A DNA stretch of 64,000 nt. It comes from Saccharothrix sp. ALI-22-I (GTDB lineage Bacteria > Actinomycetota > Actinomycetes > Mycobacteriales > Pseudonocardiaceae). The DNA is taken from contig NZ_MTQP01000062.1 of assembly GCF_001984175.1 (NCBI RefSeq), positions 276,842 through 340,841 of the forward strand, given 5' to 3'. The notes under the pieces were generated by a model. The model ran no database searches. It saw nothing but the letters and a program-made list of their open reading frames with translations, and was not told where the DNA came from. A program made the translations under genes and the position numbers. Positions 49,903 through 57,968 of the stretch are shown one piece after another. Every line of letters starts with the position of its first letter. The stretch's first letter is position 1.

Positions 49903-50501
49903 CCGGCCGACCGACGCTGACCCGCTCGGAGGTCCGCGCGCTGCTGCTGCACTACCGCATCGCCGAGGACGGGCGGCCGATCTCCGAGGACGTGGTGACC
50001 GCGTGGTGGCGGGAGCTGCGCGAGCACACCGCCGCGCACTGCCAGGCCGCGCTGGCCTCGATCCCGCCGCAGCGGGTCCGCCACGCCACGGCGGCCGAGG
50101 TCGCCCAGCTCGCCCAGGTCGCCGCACTGCACCCGACCGACGCCGCGCCTGGCTCCGCGCGCCCCCCGCTGCCGATCACCCCGGCCGAGAGGGCACGCCA
50201 GCGCGCGAAGTTCGCCGCCGCCGGACAACGCGGCATCCGCGCCGTGTACGAGGCGATGGGCTGGACCCGCCACCCCGACACGGAGTTGGCCGGGACGGTG
50301 CGCTGTCCGTTCTGCCTGGCCCACGTCGGCCAGGTGTGCAAGCCGCTGACCCGCACCCGCGATGGCCGCCGCGAACAACGCGACCCGGTCACCCGGATGC
50401 ACCCCTCCCGCCTGGCCTCCGCCCGCGCCACGAAGGCCGCGGGCACGTCCTCGACCACGCGCGGTGCCATCCCGCCCGCGCCGCAAGGAGTCTCCGCATG
50501 A
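49899..50501 (+). CDS. Phage-region protein with C-terminal zinc finger
   Basis: A 200-residue protein from GTG 49899, overlapping the previous stop. A helical N-terminal domain (TLTRSEVRALLLHYRIAEDG, VTAWWRELREHTAAHCQAAL) resembles the replicative-helicase-loader-type phage proteins. Near the C-terminus, VRCPFCLAHVGQVC and a distal His (RMHPSRLA) form a CxxC-x6-C-type metal site. Position in the early operon supports a replication role. Confidence 0.6.
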   Translation: MTGRPTLTRSEVRALLLHYRIAEDGRPISEDVVTAWWRELREHTAAHCQAALASIPPQRVRHATAAEVAQLAQVAALHPTDAAPGSARPPLPITPAERARQRAKFAAAGQRGIRAVYEAMGWTRHPDTELAGTVRCPFCLAHVGQVCKPLTRTRDGRREQRDPVTRMHPSRLASARATKAAGTSSTTRGAIPPAPQGVSA

Positions 50502-51259
50502 CCGCCGCCGTCGACCACGACGACTTCGACCAGGACGGCTACGACGGGGTTGTCCCCAGGTTCGTCCACAACGGGGACAACCCCGGCCAGGACGACATGC
50601 CCGCCGCGCCGACGCGCGACCAGGCCGCCGCCGCCCGGTTGGCGTGGGAGGTCGCCGTCGACCAGCTCGTGCGGCCCGGCCTGTACGTGATCCACCGCCA
50701 GGACGACGTCCACGAGGTGGCCGAGGTGCTGCCGCTGCTCGACCAGGTCCACGAGGCCGTCACCCCGGAGGGCAGGCGCACCGGGGCGGCGGGCAAGCTC
50801 GGCTCCCGTCCGCCCGCAAGCCTCGGTGCGCTGGGACTGCTCGCCGAGATCCGCACGGAGGTCCGCAAGACCTGCCGCGCCCACGGCCACGACGCCCGCA
50901 CCCTGCGCGAGCAGGTCCAACAGTGGGGAGCCCACGCCGAGGACTGGCAGCACTCGGCACCGGACTACGTGCTGTGGGCCGCCGACCGCGCGAACGAGTG
51001 GGTGCGCGCCGCGCGGCTGATGCTCGACCCCGAACCCCGGTTCCCGTTGCGCGGACGCGCGTGCCCCGCCTGCGGTACCGCCACGGTGCAGGTCTGGTCC
51101 GACGACGAGTCCGACTGGATGCGCCGCCCGGCGCTGAGCATCGACCCCGACCGGGTCGAGGCCGTGTGCGCGCACTGCCGCCACAGCTGGGGCCTGGACG
51201 TGTGGGCGCAGCTCAACGAGGTGCTCGACCAGCAGCTCGCCCACGAGACGCTGGCGTGA
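50498..51259 (+). CDS. Phage-region zinc-ribbon protein
   Basis: A 253-residue protein from ATG 50498 (AAGGAG upstream, overlapping the previous stop). The middle is helical; the C-terminus holds RGRACPACGTATVQVW and VEAVCAHCRHSW, giving two CxxC pairs of a zinc ribbon. Such proteins are common in actinophage early regions with no known role. It is the last gene before a strong terminator. Confidence 0.65.
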   Translation: MTAAVDHDDFDQDGYDGVVPRFVHNGDNPGQDDMPAAPTRDQAAAARLAWEVAVDQLVRPGLYVIHRQDDVHEVAEVLPLLDQVHEAVTPEGRRTGAAGKLGSRPPASLGALGLLAEIRTEVRKTCRAHGHDARTLREQVQQWGAHAEDWQHSAPDYVLWAADRANEWVRAARLMLDPEPRFPLRGRACPACGTATVQVWSDDESDWMRRPALSIDPDRVEAVCAHCRHSWGLDVWAQLNEVLDQQLAHETLA

Positions 51260-51355
51260 GCGGGGTCACGCGATGTCGGGCGCGGAGCGGTTGACCTTCA
51301 GTCGTTTCAGCGCGCATAATGGCCGCATTGGGTACACGTGTGCCCATTTCGACCC

Positions 51356-51395
51356 GAAGGCCCGTCGCGCTCTTCCCCCAGCGCGGCGGGCCTTC
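51356..51395 (+). terminator. Strong hairpin terminator of the early phage operon
   Basis: GAAGGCCCGTCGCGCT (51356-51371) pairs with AGCGCGGCGGGCCTTC (51380-51395), 16 bp with one G-U pair, around CTTCCCCC. It lies 97 bases after the last early gene. Confidence 0.8.
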
Positions 51396-51668
51396 GTCGT
51401 GCGGGCGGCGGCATCCCGCAGCACCGGCCCGGCCACCCCCACCCGCGCGCCCGCCGCGACGCCGCCGCCCGCCACCCCACACCAACGCCCCGCGCGTCGC
51501 CACACCGTGCTTTCCGGAATGCCGCGCATTCCGCGCCCGCCACCGGTGACATGTATTCCATTTCCTGTGCTTGCCCGGAACTGAATCCGGTAACAGGATC
51601 AGGAGAGCCCCGGAATTGCCTCTCAATTCCGATTCAAGGGCACATGTGACCCACTGGAGGGGTTTTCA
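51396..51668 (+). promoter_or_regulatory. Promoter region of the second phage operon
   Basis: About 270 gene-free bases. An inverted repeat GGAATGC-CGC-GCATTCC (51516-51532) is an operator candidate. The second half becomes A/T-richer, and GGAGGGG (about 51656) is the ribosome binding site of the next gene. Confidence 0.5.
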
Positions 51669-52187
51669 ATGCAAGGTGTCCGTAGATCCCCCATGCCTCA
51701 AACAAGGCCAAGAGAAGTACCCGAGGAAACGACGGTGCAGTACCCGTACATCGGCAGGCGGTTCCACGAGACGGAGCGGCTGAGCGTGCCGCAGCTCGCC
51801 CGCCACCTGATGGACGAGCTGCCCCGCCAGTTCGGCGGACTGTGGTTCTCCGCCACGGTCTACCGCTACCGGGCTGATCAGCCGTGGACGATCGACGTGC
51901 AGGTCTTCGGGGTCGCCTCGAACGTGCTGGACAGCTCGCACCACTCCCACCGGCTGATGGGCCGGATCGCGGAGCTGATCGACGAGTACAACATCACGGA
52001 GTACGCCAACGACGTCAGCCAATTCGGCACCAGCCGCTTCATGGGGCCGAATATCGTGCTTCTGCACGAATACGAGCAGGGGCAGTACAAGCCCGGTCGG
52101 GTGTCGGTGCGGCACTACTACATCACCGACAAGCCGCGCCGCCTGTGGGAGAAGGTCCGCAGCTTCTTCACGGGGTGGCTGCGATGA
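51669..52187 (+). CDS. Phage-region protein of unknown function
   Basis: A 172-residue protein. ATG 51669 has the strongest ribosome binding site (GGAGGGG); GTG 51735 inside the frame is an alternative giving 150 residues. The product contains RLSVPQLARHLMDELPRQFG and ends KPRRLWEKVRSFFTGWLR. It is the first of six overlapping small genes in an operon. Confidence 0.6.
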   Translation: MQGVRRSPMPQTRPREVPEETTVQYPYIGRRFHETERLSVPQLARHLMDELPRQFGGLWFSATVYRYRADQPWTIDVQVFGVASNVLDSSHHSHRLMGRIAELIDEYNITEYANDVSQFGTSRFMGPNIVLLHEYEQGQYKPGRVSVRHYYITDKPRRLWEKVRSFFTGWLR

Positions 52188-52633
52188 CCGCGCACCGACC
52201 CGGACAACCGGACGAGCCCACGACGGTGAGCGAGCGCCGCCCCGATCCCGAACACGTCGCCTACCTGCTCTACGGGGCGATCCTCGACCAGCGCGACCAG
52301 TTCATGCCCGAGGCGGCGAGGGTGGGCGTGCTGTGCAGCTCCGACCGTGAGCACCTGTTCGTGCACATCGGTGGCCTGTCGGACCGGTTCCTCCTCGGAC
52401 CGGCGACCAACCTGCGGTTCTTCGCCTGGCTCGACCCGGACGCGGTGTTCACGGGCGAAGCGCGCCAGCTCCGCTTTCGGCTGCTGGACCTGGCCCGCGC
52501 CACGCTGCCCCGCAAGCCCTCCGGGGAGCTGTGGTTCGCCACCGACGTGTGGCTGATGACCGAGCCCTTCTGGCGCTCGCCCCAGTTCGGATTCCACGGC
52601 GTGACCATCCTCGGCAAGGGGGACCTGAAGTGA
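52184..52633 (+). CDS. Phage-region protein of unknown function
   Basis: A 149-residue protein from ATG 52184, coupled by ATGA overlap. It contains PEHVAYLLYGAILDQRDQFM and GPATNLRFFAWLDPDAVFTG. No motif recognised; a mixed alpha/beta soluble protein is likely. Confidence 0.6.
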   Translation: MTAHRPGQPDEPTTVSERRPDPEHVAYLLYGAILDQRDQFMPEAARVGVLCSSDREHLFVHIGGLSDRFLLGPATNLRFFAWLDPDAVFTGEARQLRFRLLDLARATLPRKPSGELWFATDVWLMTEPFWRSPQFGFHGVTILGKGDLK

Positions 52634-52935
52634 GCACCGCGACCGAAACCAGCCCGGCGCCGCGCTGCGCCAACGACGACTCCTACGCCATCGCCGTGCT
52701 GCTCCACGACAACGGCCTGCTCGGCGCGATGCTGTGCGACGGCTGCGTGCAGTGCACCGACACCCGGTGCACCGACCTGGGTTCGATCATGGATGCCGAG
52801 TACGACGAGCCCTGGTGCGCCCACCACGCCGCCCAGTTCACCGGGGAAGAGGCGGTGCGGGGGCCGGCCATCGTGCCGATCGGCTCCGCGAAGCACCTGA
52901 AGGCCCTCGCCGAGCAGCCGGGCGGTCCGCAGTGA
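52630..52935 (+). CDS. Cys-rich phage-region protein
   Basis: A 101-residue protein from GTG 52630, coupled by GTGA overlap. The middle has AMLCDGCVQCTDTRCTDLG and later EPWCAHHAAQF, enough Cys and His for one or two zinc sites. Function unknown. Confidence 0.6.
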   Translation: MSTATETSPAPRCANDDSYAIAVLLHDNGLLGAMLCDGCVQCTDTRCTDLGSIMDAEYDEPWCAHHAAQFTGEEAVRGPAIVPIGSAKHLKALAEQPGGPQ

Positions 52936-53336
52936 CCCCCGCGCGCAAGGACCGGCCGTTCGAGGCCCCGCCCGCCGGACCGGCCACGGCGACGATGTCC
53001 CTGGCGGCGAGCCAGGCATACCGGCGGTACCGGGAGACGCTGCCCGAGTCGCAGCGGCTCGCCCTGGACCTGTTCGAGGAACTGAGCGTGGACAAGTACC
53101 TGATGCGGGTGCTCTACCTGGCGTGGATGGACCTCGAAGCGGCCGAACTGCCCGGACGCGACGGCACGGCCGACCGCAGCGAACTGCGGCGACGCGGCTG
53201 GATCTTCACCAGCCACGGCCGCACCCGGCTCACCGACGACGGCTTCCGTGCCTGGTGGCGCTGGAAGGTCGCGATCACCCCGCACCTGCGCAAGCCCGCG
53301 TTCCAGGAGCTGTGGCGGGAGGTGGCGGGCTGGTGA
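52932..53336 (+). CDS. Phage-region protein of unknown function
   Basis: A 134-residue protein from GTG 52932, again with a four-base overlap. Segments SQAYRRYRETLPESQRLALD and RRRGWIFTSHGRTRLTDDGF suggest a helical, nucleic-acid-binding protein, but there is no recognised family. Confidence 0.6.
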   Translation: MTPARKDRPFEAPPAGPATATMSLAASQAYRRYRETLPESQRLALDLFEELSVDKYLMRVLYLAWMDLEAAELPGRDGTADRSELRRRGWIFTSHGRTRLTDDGFRAWWRWKVAITPHLRKPAFQELWREVAGW

Positions 53337-53779
53337 GCACGTACCGCACTAACCGCTACCCCGGCACCTGCGAGCACTGCGGGCAACTGGTGCCCGTCGG
53401 GATGGGCCAGGTACGCCGCGACCGCCACCGCAACTGGTTCACGCGCCACTACCCCGCCGAGAAGGTGGGGTGGCCGGAACCCTCGTGGATCTACGGCTGC
53501 CCACCGCCGCCGCCCGAACCCGAGGACGGAGCCGCGCCGGTCAGGGACACCCCGGCCGGCCCCGGCCTGGAGGCCGCGCGGGAGTGGCTGTACCGCCGGT
53601 ACTACCGCAACCGCACGCCCCCGCCGTGGCGCGAACCGAACACCGACGCCGAGAAGGAGAAGCAGGACGCCGCGGTGCTGCGCCTGGCCGCGCTGCACCC
53701 CGTCGAGTTCATGTCCTCGACGCACCACACCGTCGAACTGCTCAGGATCGCCGAGACGCAGGAATGGGTTCTGCCATGA
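53333..53779 (+). CDS. Phage-region protein with zinc finger and a repeat domain
   Basis: A 148-residue protein from GTG 53333. The N-terminus has YPGTCEHCGQLVPVG and a distal Cys in WIYGCPPP, likely a zinc finger. The C-terminal ~65 residues (YRRYYRNRTPPPWREPNTDA, LRLAALHPVEF) closely resemble the entire next protein, indicating duplication. Confidence 0.65.
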   Translation: MSTYRTNRYPGTCEHCGQLVPVGMGQVRRDRHRNWFTRHYPAEKVGWPEPSWIYGCPPPPPEPEDGAAPVRDTPAGPGLEAAREWLYRRYYRNRTPPPWREPNTDAEKEKQDAAVLRLAALHPVEFMSSTHHTVELLRIAETQEWVLP

Positions 53780-54009
53780 GCCACGACACCGACGACGCGA
53801 CGATGGCAGCGGCCCGCGAGGACGTCTACCGCCGCTTCTTCCACAACGGCGAGCCGCCGCCCTGGCGCGAGCACGGCACCGAGCAGGGCCGGGCGAAGAT
53901 GGATGCCGACGTGCTGCGCTTCGCCGCCCTGGCACCGATGGACGTCTTCAGCGACCCCGAGGCGTTCGCCGAGCTGCTGGAGCTGGGCGACTTCCAGGGC
54001 TGGACGTGA
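53776..54009 (+). CDS. Single-domain paralog of the preceding C-terminus
   Basis: A 77-residue protein from ATG 53776, coupled by ATGA overlap. YRRFFHNGEPPPWREHGTEQ and LRFAALAPMDVF match YRRYYRNRTPPPWREPNTDA and LRLAALHPVEF of the previous protein. Function unknown; last gene of the operon. Confidence 0.6.
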   Translation: MSHDTDDATMAAAREDVYRRFFHNGEPPPWREHGTEQGRAKMDADVLRFAALAPMDVFSDPEAFAELLELGDFQGWT

Positions 54010-54307
54010 TCATGCTCGACAGCACGGCCGCCGCCCGGCAGGATGGGCAACGCTCCTCCGGTGGATGTTGGCACTGAAGTCGAAGGGCAGCGAATGGGTT
54101 CGGCGGGTGACCGTCGAACCCATTCGTCTTCCACGTCAAATCATTTCCCCTGGTCGCGCGAATGCACGAAAAATGCGCTGCTCTATTCGTGTGATAATGT
54201 GCCGAAAAGTGCTGGACAAGAGCTGTCCGGCCGGTAATGTCAGTGGTGCCAACATTCACTGCCCACTGACACCCGCAAGGGTGGCTCTGGTTAAGGAGTC
54301 AGCCGTA
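54010..54307 (+). promoter_or_regulatory. Promoter region of the DUF932 module
   Basis: A 298-base gene-free stretch, A/T-rich in its middle. TGTGATAATG (54191-54200) looks like an extended -10. It marks the entry to a module with different codon use. Confidence 0.5.
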
Positions 54308-55426
54308 ATGGCTCATGAGATTGAGATTCACCAGGATGGGACAGCCGCTTTTGTGTCCGCCAACACTCCGGCATGGCACAGGTTGGGGACCGTGGCCGAT
54401 GGCCCGATGACCGTTGCCGAAGCTCTCAAGCTGGGCAAGCTGGCCGACTGGGATGTCCGCATGGAACCGGTGGTTGCCACCGTGGCCGGTACCAAGTGTG
54501 TGGAGTGCCTGGCCGAGCTGGGGGGCAAGCACGACGACATGTGCGGCGTCGGCGACCACGAGGGCTTGGACGACAGCCGGATTGTGGATGCCGATGACAC
54601 CGCCGTGATGGTTCCCGTTCCGTCCCACCGGGCCGTGATCCGAACCAATCCGGTGACCGGGGAACCCGAGGTTCTGAGTGTGGGAGGGTTGGACTACACC
54701 CCGATTTCCAATGAGGAAATGGGGGAAACCCTCCAAGCCATCTTGGATGAGTCCGGGGCCATTGTGGACACCGCCGGTTCCCTCCGGGGTGGGTTGTCCA
54801 CCTTCATTACCGCCCGACTGCCGAAGGGGATCATGGTAGGGGGTGTGGACCCGGTTGAGTTGAACCTGGCAGGGTTCAACTACTTTCAGCCCGGTAAGTC
54901 CTCCGAATTCCTGATCACCCCGGTAAGGGTGGTGTGTGCCAACACCCAGAGTGCCGCTCTACACAACTTCCGTTCCCGCTACACCGTCCGACACTCCCCG
55001 AATGCACCACAGAGGATCATTGAGGCCCGACAGGCACTCAAGATCACCTTTGACTACCGGGATGCCTTTGCCGAAGAGGCAGAGAAGATGATCAACCGGG
55101 AACTGGGAATCCGGGAGTTCGAGAAGCTGTGCCGTGAGATCTGGCCTGCCCCCGACTCCGAGGCAAGGGCCGATGTCAAAGACAAGGATGACCTACTCAC
55201 CACCACCCTGACCGGCATTTTCAAGGGTGACACCAATGCCAACATTGGTGGCAAGCGGAAGGCCGGCACCAATTGGTCCGGCTATCAAACCGTGGTTGAG
55301 TACCTGGATCACTTTGCCCCGGTGAGGGACACCGACAATGCAGCCCGTATCCGGGCCGAAAGGGCATTGACCGGCAAGGGCAGGGACACCAAAGAGCTTG
55401 CCTTCTCCCTGTTCAAGGTGGCCTGA
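54308..55426 (+). CDS. DUF932 / phage-plasmid-like protein (TIGR03299 type)
   Basis: A 372-residue protein from ATG 54308. It opens MAHEIEIHQDGTAAFVSANT, followed by PAWHRLGT, the standard start of the DUF932 family found on phages and plasmids, and contains STFITARLPKGIMVGG, RVVCANTQSAALHNF and RSRYTVRHSPNAPQRI. Its role is unknown, perhaps nucleic-acid maintenance. Its codons end in A or T far more often than those of the flanking genes, so it was probably acquired from a lower-GC phage or plasmid. Confidence 0.85.
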   Translation: MAHEIEIHQDGTAAFVSANTPAWHRLGTVADGPMTVAEALKLGKLADWDVRMEPVVATVAGTKCVECLAELGGKHDDMCGVGDHEGLDDSRIVDADDTAVMVPVPSHRAVIRTNPVTGEPEVLSVGGLDYTPISNEEMGETLQAILDESGAIVDTAGSLRGGLSTFITARLPKGIMVGGVDPVELNLAGFNYFQPGKSSEFLITPVRVVCANTQSAALHNFRSRYTVRHSPNAPQRIIEARQALKITFDYRDAFAEEAEKMINRELGIREFEKLCREIWPAPDSEARADVKDKDDLLTTTLTGIFKGDTNANIGGKRKAGTNWSGYQTVVEYLDHFAPVRDTDNAARIRAERALTGKGRDTKELAFSLFKVA

Positions 55427-55428
55427 CC

Positions 55429-55776
55429 GTGGACCCGACAACCGCCCTTGAAGAGATCCGGGCCATCCTCCGCAGTCACCGGCAGGGACAGCCGGAAGAC
55501 CTCTGGTTATTGCTGAACCTCTGGGAGGCCCTTGACCACTGGCTCACCGGGGGTGGCTTCCTGCCCCGCCAGTGGTCCGGACCGACCGAAGCCGACAGCA
55601 CCCTTCACCAGGGGCTCGCGGAGGAGATCACCGATCCCACCGCCACCGTGACCGAACTCCGCAAGCCGGACCCGTCCAACCTCGCCCGGTGGGTTGCCCT
55701 GCTGGCAGGGCTTGACCGGTGGGTCACCGTGGACAGCAGCATCCTTCCCGACCAGTGGCTCACCGTTCCCCGGTGA
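55429..55776 (+). CDS. Small acidic partner of the DUF932 gene
   Basis: A 115-residue protein from GTG 55429, two bases after the DUF932 stop. It has two similar Trp-rich helical segments (LLLNLWEALDHWLTGGGFLP and LLAGLDRWVTVDSSILPDQW), an internal duplication. It shares the codon use of DUF932 and a strong terminator follows, so the two form one acquired module. Confidence 0.6.
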   Translation: MDPTTALEEIRAILRSHRQGQPEDLWLLLNLWEALDHWLTGGGFLPRQWSGPTEADSTLHQGLAEEITDPTATVTELRKPDPSNLARWVALLAGLDRWVTVDSSILPDQWLTVPR

Positions 55777-55787
55777 GCACCCCGACC

Positions 55788-55823
55788 GCAGAGCCCCCAC
55801 ACCGCCCGGTGTGGGGGCTCTGC
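55788..55823 (+). terminator. Strong hairpin terminator of the DUF932 module
   Basis: GCAGAGCCCCCACAC (55788-55802) pairs perfectly with GTGTGGGGGCTCTGC (55809-55823) around CGCCCG, a 15-bp stem directly after the module. Confidence 0.85.
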
Positions 55824-55843
55824 CCGTTGCCCGTGACCGGCCG

Positions 55844-56251
55844 GTGGTGCCCGTGCCGAACCGAGCTGCCCGCCCGTGTCCGATGCCGGGTTGCCCGAAC
55901 ACCAGCCGTTCCGGTGGCCGCTGTACAGCCTGCCGAAGCCGTGCCCGTAGGGCCGGTGGGACCTCTGCCCACCGGGGCTACACCGGGGCACACAGGAGCC
56001 GTTTCCGGCCCGCTGTGCTGGCCCGTGACCGGGTGTGCCGCTGTGACCGTGACCAGTGCCCCCGACACCCGCACAGGCTGTGTGACCGGCCGTCCACCGT
56101 GGCCGACCACTGGCCGCTCACGCGACGCGAACTGGTGGCCGCTGGCCTTGACCCCGATGACCCGAGCAGGGGCCGGGGGCTGTGTGCAGGCTGCCACTCC
56201 CACATCACCGCCACCGACCGACGCACCCTCGGAGGGTGGAACGCCCCGTGA
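55844..56251 (+). CDS. HNH endonuclease
   Basis: A 135-residue protein. It has a Cys-rich N-terminal zinc segment (CPMPGCPNTSRSGGRCTACR), then RFRPAVLARDRVCRCDRDQC, and the HNH core VADHWPLTRRELVAAG with GRGLCAGCHSHITA. HNH enzymes next to terminase are needed for DNA packaging in many phages; this one is 1.7 kb upstream of terS. The start is uncertain: GTG 55844 is the first in-frame start after the terminator and lacks a clear ribosome binding site. Confidence 0.75.
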   Translation: MVPVPNRAARPCPMPGCPNTSRSGGRCTACRSRARRAGGTSAHRGYTGAHRSRFRPAVLARDRVCRCDRDQCPRHPHRLCDRPSTVADHWPLTRRELVAAGLDPDDPSRGRGLCAGCHSHITATDRRTLGGWNAP

Positions 56252-56367
56252 TCACCACTGACCGCGCCGCGACCGGCCGCCCGTCGACCGGCCGCCGCGC
56301 CACCCCAGGGGGGTCACCCCTGCACCGCCCGCAAGGGCACAAGCCACTGAGGCCCGTTGGGGTCCGG

Positions 56368-56640
56368 TCAGGTTTCCGCAGACGCCCGGCCCACGTCCGC
56401 CGAGCCGTTCGCGGCCGGGTCGGTCCGGGCGAGCATCCGGCTCACCGTGGACTGGTGAACCTGCGCGACCGGCGCGATCTCGTCCTGGGACGCACCGAGC
56501 GCACGTGCCTGGCGCACAAGAGATTCGACCTCGTCCGACCACGCCGCCTTCTGCCCGGCGGCCTGCTCCAACCGCTCGAACACCTCGGCGAGCTTGCGGT
56601 CCCTCTCCGCGATCACGTCGGTCATACTTCGATCATGCAC
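56368..56640 (-). CDS. Small helix-turn-helix protein
   Basis: A 90-residue minus-strand protein from GTG 56640 (GAGGTG upstream). A helical N-terminus (ERDRKLAEVFERLEQAAGQK) precedes a helix-turn-helix resembling sigma region 4 (ALGASQDEIAPVAQVHQSTV). It is divergent from the rightward packaging operon across a palindrome that overlaps its own ribosome binding site, so it is probably an autorepressor controlling late genes. ATG 56625 is an alternative start. Confidence 0.7.
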   Translation of the reverse strand: MHDRSMTDVIAERDRKLAEVFERLEQAAGQKAAWSDEVESLVRQARALGASQDEIAPVAQVHQSTVSRMLARTDPAANGSADVGRASAET

Positions 56641-56666
56641 GACGCATCACCTCATGCGTCACGCAT
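56641..56666. promoter_or_regulatory. Inverted repeat in the divergent late-gene promoter
   Basis: GACGCAT (56641-56647) and ATGCGTC (56654-56660) form a perfect inverted repeat with spacer CACCTC, and ACGCAT (56661-56666) repeats the half-site. It lies between the helix-turn-helix gene and the PP-loop gene and covers the former's ribosome binding site. Confidence 0.65.
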
Positions 56667-56686
56667 AAACCACGCGGAGGTGCGCC

Positions 56687-57391
56687 CTGCCCATCGAGAT
56701 TGACGGCATCACCCCATCCGAACAGATCCGCGCCCGACTCGCCGAGGAGGGAAACCCGGTTCTGCTCGGCTTCAGCCGGGGCAAGGACTCGTTGGCCGCG
56801 TGGCTGGCGATGCGCGAAGCCGGGATCGAGGTCATCCCCTATCACCTCTACCTCGTGCCCGGCCTGACGTTCGTGGACGACAGCCTGAAGTTCTACGAGG
56901 ACTTCTTCCAGACCCGCATCGTCAACCTGCCTCACCCCTCGCTGTACCGGTGGCTCAACGCCTTCCTGTTCCAGCCACCGGAGCGGCTGGCGATCATCGA
57001 GGCCGCGCAGTTCCCCGAGCCCACCTACGAGGAGATCGCCCGGATGCTGCGCGAGGACCTGGGCTTGCCGGAGGTGTGGAACGCGGACGGGGTGCGGGCC
57101 GCGGACTCGCCGAACAGGCGGATGGCGATGGTCACCCACGGCCCGCTACGCGAACACCTGCGCAAGGTTTCGATCGTGTGGGACTGGCGTATCGCCGACG
57201 TGCGCGGCACCCTCGCCCGGCACAACTGCCCACTGCCCCCTGAGTACGAGTGGTTCGGCCGCAGCTTCGACGGCCTCGACTACCGGTTTCTGGCGCCCAT
57301 CCGCGAGCACGCACCCGACGACTTCCGCCGCATCCTCGACTGGTTCCCGCTCGCCGACCTGGAGTTCTTCCGCCGTGACCTCACCCCCTGA
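56687..57391 (+). CDS. PP-loop ATPase (PAPS reductase/DndC-like), probable CTG start
   Basis: A 234-residue phage protein. The PP-loop pyrophosphatase motif SRGKDS lies at residues 30-35 (GFSRGKDSLAAW), a variant of SGGxDS. No ATG, GTG or TTG exists in frame upstream of the motif; the first, TTG 56792, would start just after it. CTG 56687 has GGAGG six bases upstream (56676-56680) and gives LPIEIDGITPSEQIRARLAE, so CTG is the likely start. Such enzymes adenylate substrates for sulfur or nitrogen transfer and occur in many phages with unclear roles, including DNA or tRNA modification. Confidence 0.75.
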   Translation: MPIEIDGITPSEQIRARLAEEGNPVLLGFSRGKDSLAAWLAMREAGIEVIPYHLYLVPGLTFVDDSLKFYEDFFQTRIVNLPHPSLYRWLNAFLFQPPERLAIIEAAQFPEPTYEEIARMLREDLGLPEVWNADGVRAADSPNRRMAMVTHGPLREHLRKVSIVWDWRIADVRGTLARHNCPLPPEYEWFGRSFDGLDYRFLAPIREHAPDDFRRILDWFPLADLEFFRRDLTP

Positions 57392-57800
57392 ACCCGCAGG
57401 CGACCCCAACGCCGACCTGCTCGCCCAGCTCCAGGCCACGGCGGCGGTCGGCGGTCCCACCTCGCAGGCCGACCTGCTCGCCCAGCTCAACGCCGAGCCC
57501 GAACCCGACCCGCTGGCCGGGGTCGAGTACACCGGCGACCTCGCCGCCGATTCCGCCGCAGAGCTGGACGCCGTGGCCCAGGGGTTCCGCGACCGCACCA
57601 AGCGCGAGGACGAACGGTTCCGGCTGGCCACCGACAGCGAGTACTGGTTCGCGGTCTGCTTCAAGACCCGCGCCGACAAGGAAGCCTTCCTCGCCGCCGC
57701 ACGCCTCATGTCCATCGGGGACAAGTACCTCGACGGCTACGTCGTCGCCCGCGTCCTCGGCATCCCCATGCCCACCGACGCCGAGGGCGACACCGACTGA
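57375..57800 (+). CDS. Phage-region protein of unknown function
   Basis: A 141-residue protein from GTG 57375, overlapping the PP-loop gene by 17 bases. It has two copies of ADLLAQL (residues 14-20 and about 33-39), an acidic linker, and a C-terminal FAVCFKTRADKEAFLAAARL. Similar proteins precede terS in some actinophages. Function unknown. Confidence 0.6.
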   Translation: MTSPPEPAGDPNADLLAQLQATAAVGGPTSQADLLAQLNAEPEPDPLAGVEYTGDLAADSAAELDAVAQGFRDRTKREDERFRLATDSEYWFAVCFKTRADKEAFLAAARLMSIGDKYLDGYVVARVLGIPMPTDAEGDTD

Positions 57801-57817
57801 TCGAGAGGAGGACCCGC

Positions 57818-57913
57818 TTGCGTGAACGTCTGCGCCGCGCGGCCGTCGCCGCCCGCCGCCTGCTCACCCGCCGCGCCGCCGGACCGGCCAGAGGCCGCAG
57901 CTCCGGCACCTGA
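57818..57913 (+). CDS. 31-residue basic peptide
   Basis: TTG 57818 is preceded by GAGAGGAGG at ideal spacing. The product is Arg/Ala-rich (LRERLRRAAVAARRLLTRRA then AGPARGRSSGT), with 11 Arg in 31 residues. It could bind nucleic acid or be a fortuitous frame with a good ribosome binding site. Confidence 0.4.
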   Translation: MRERLRRAAVAARRLLTRRAAGPARGRSSGT

Positions 57914-57968
57914 CCGCGAGCCGTCGCCGTGACGGGATGCCCCAGTGGTCGACAGGAGGTGAGACATC

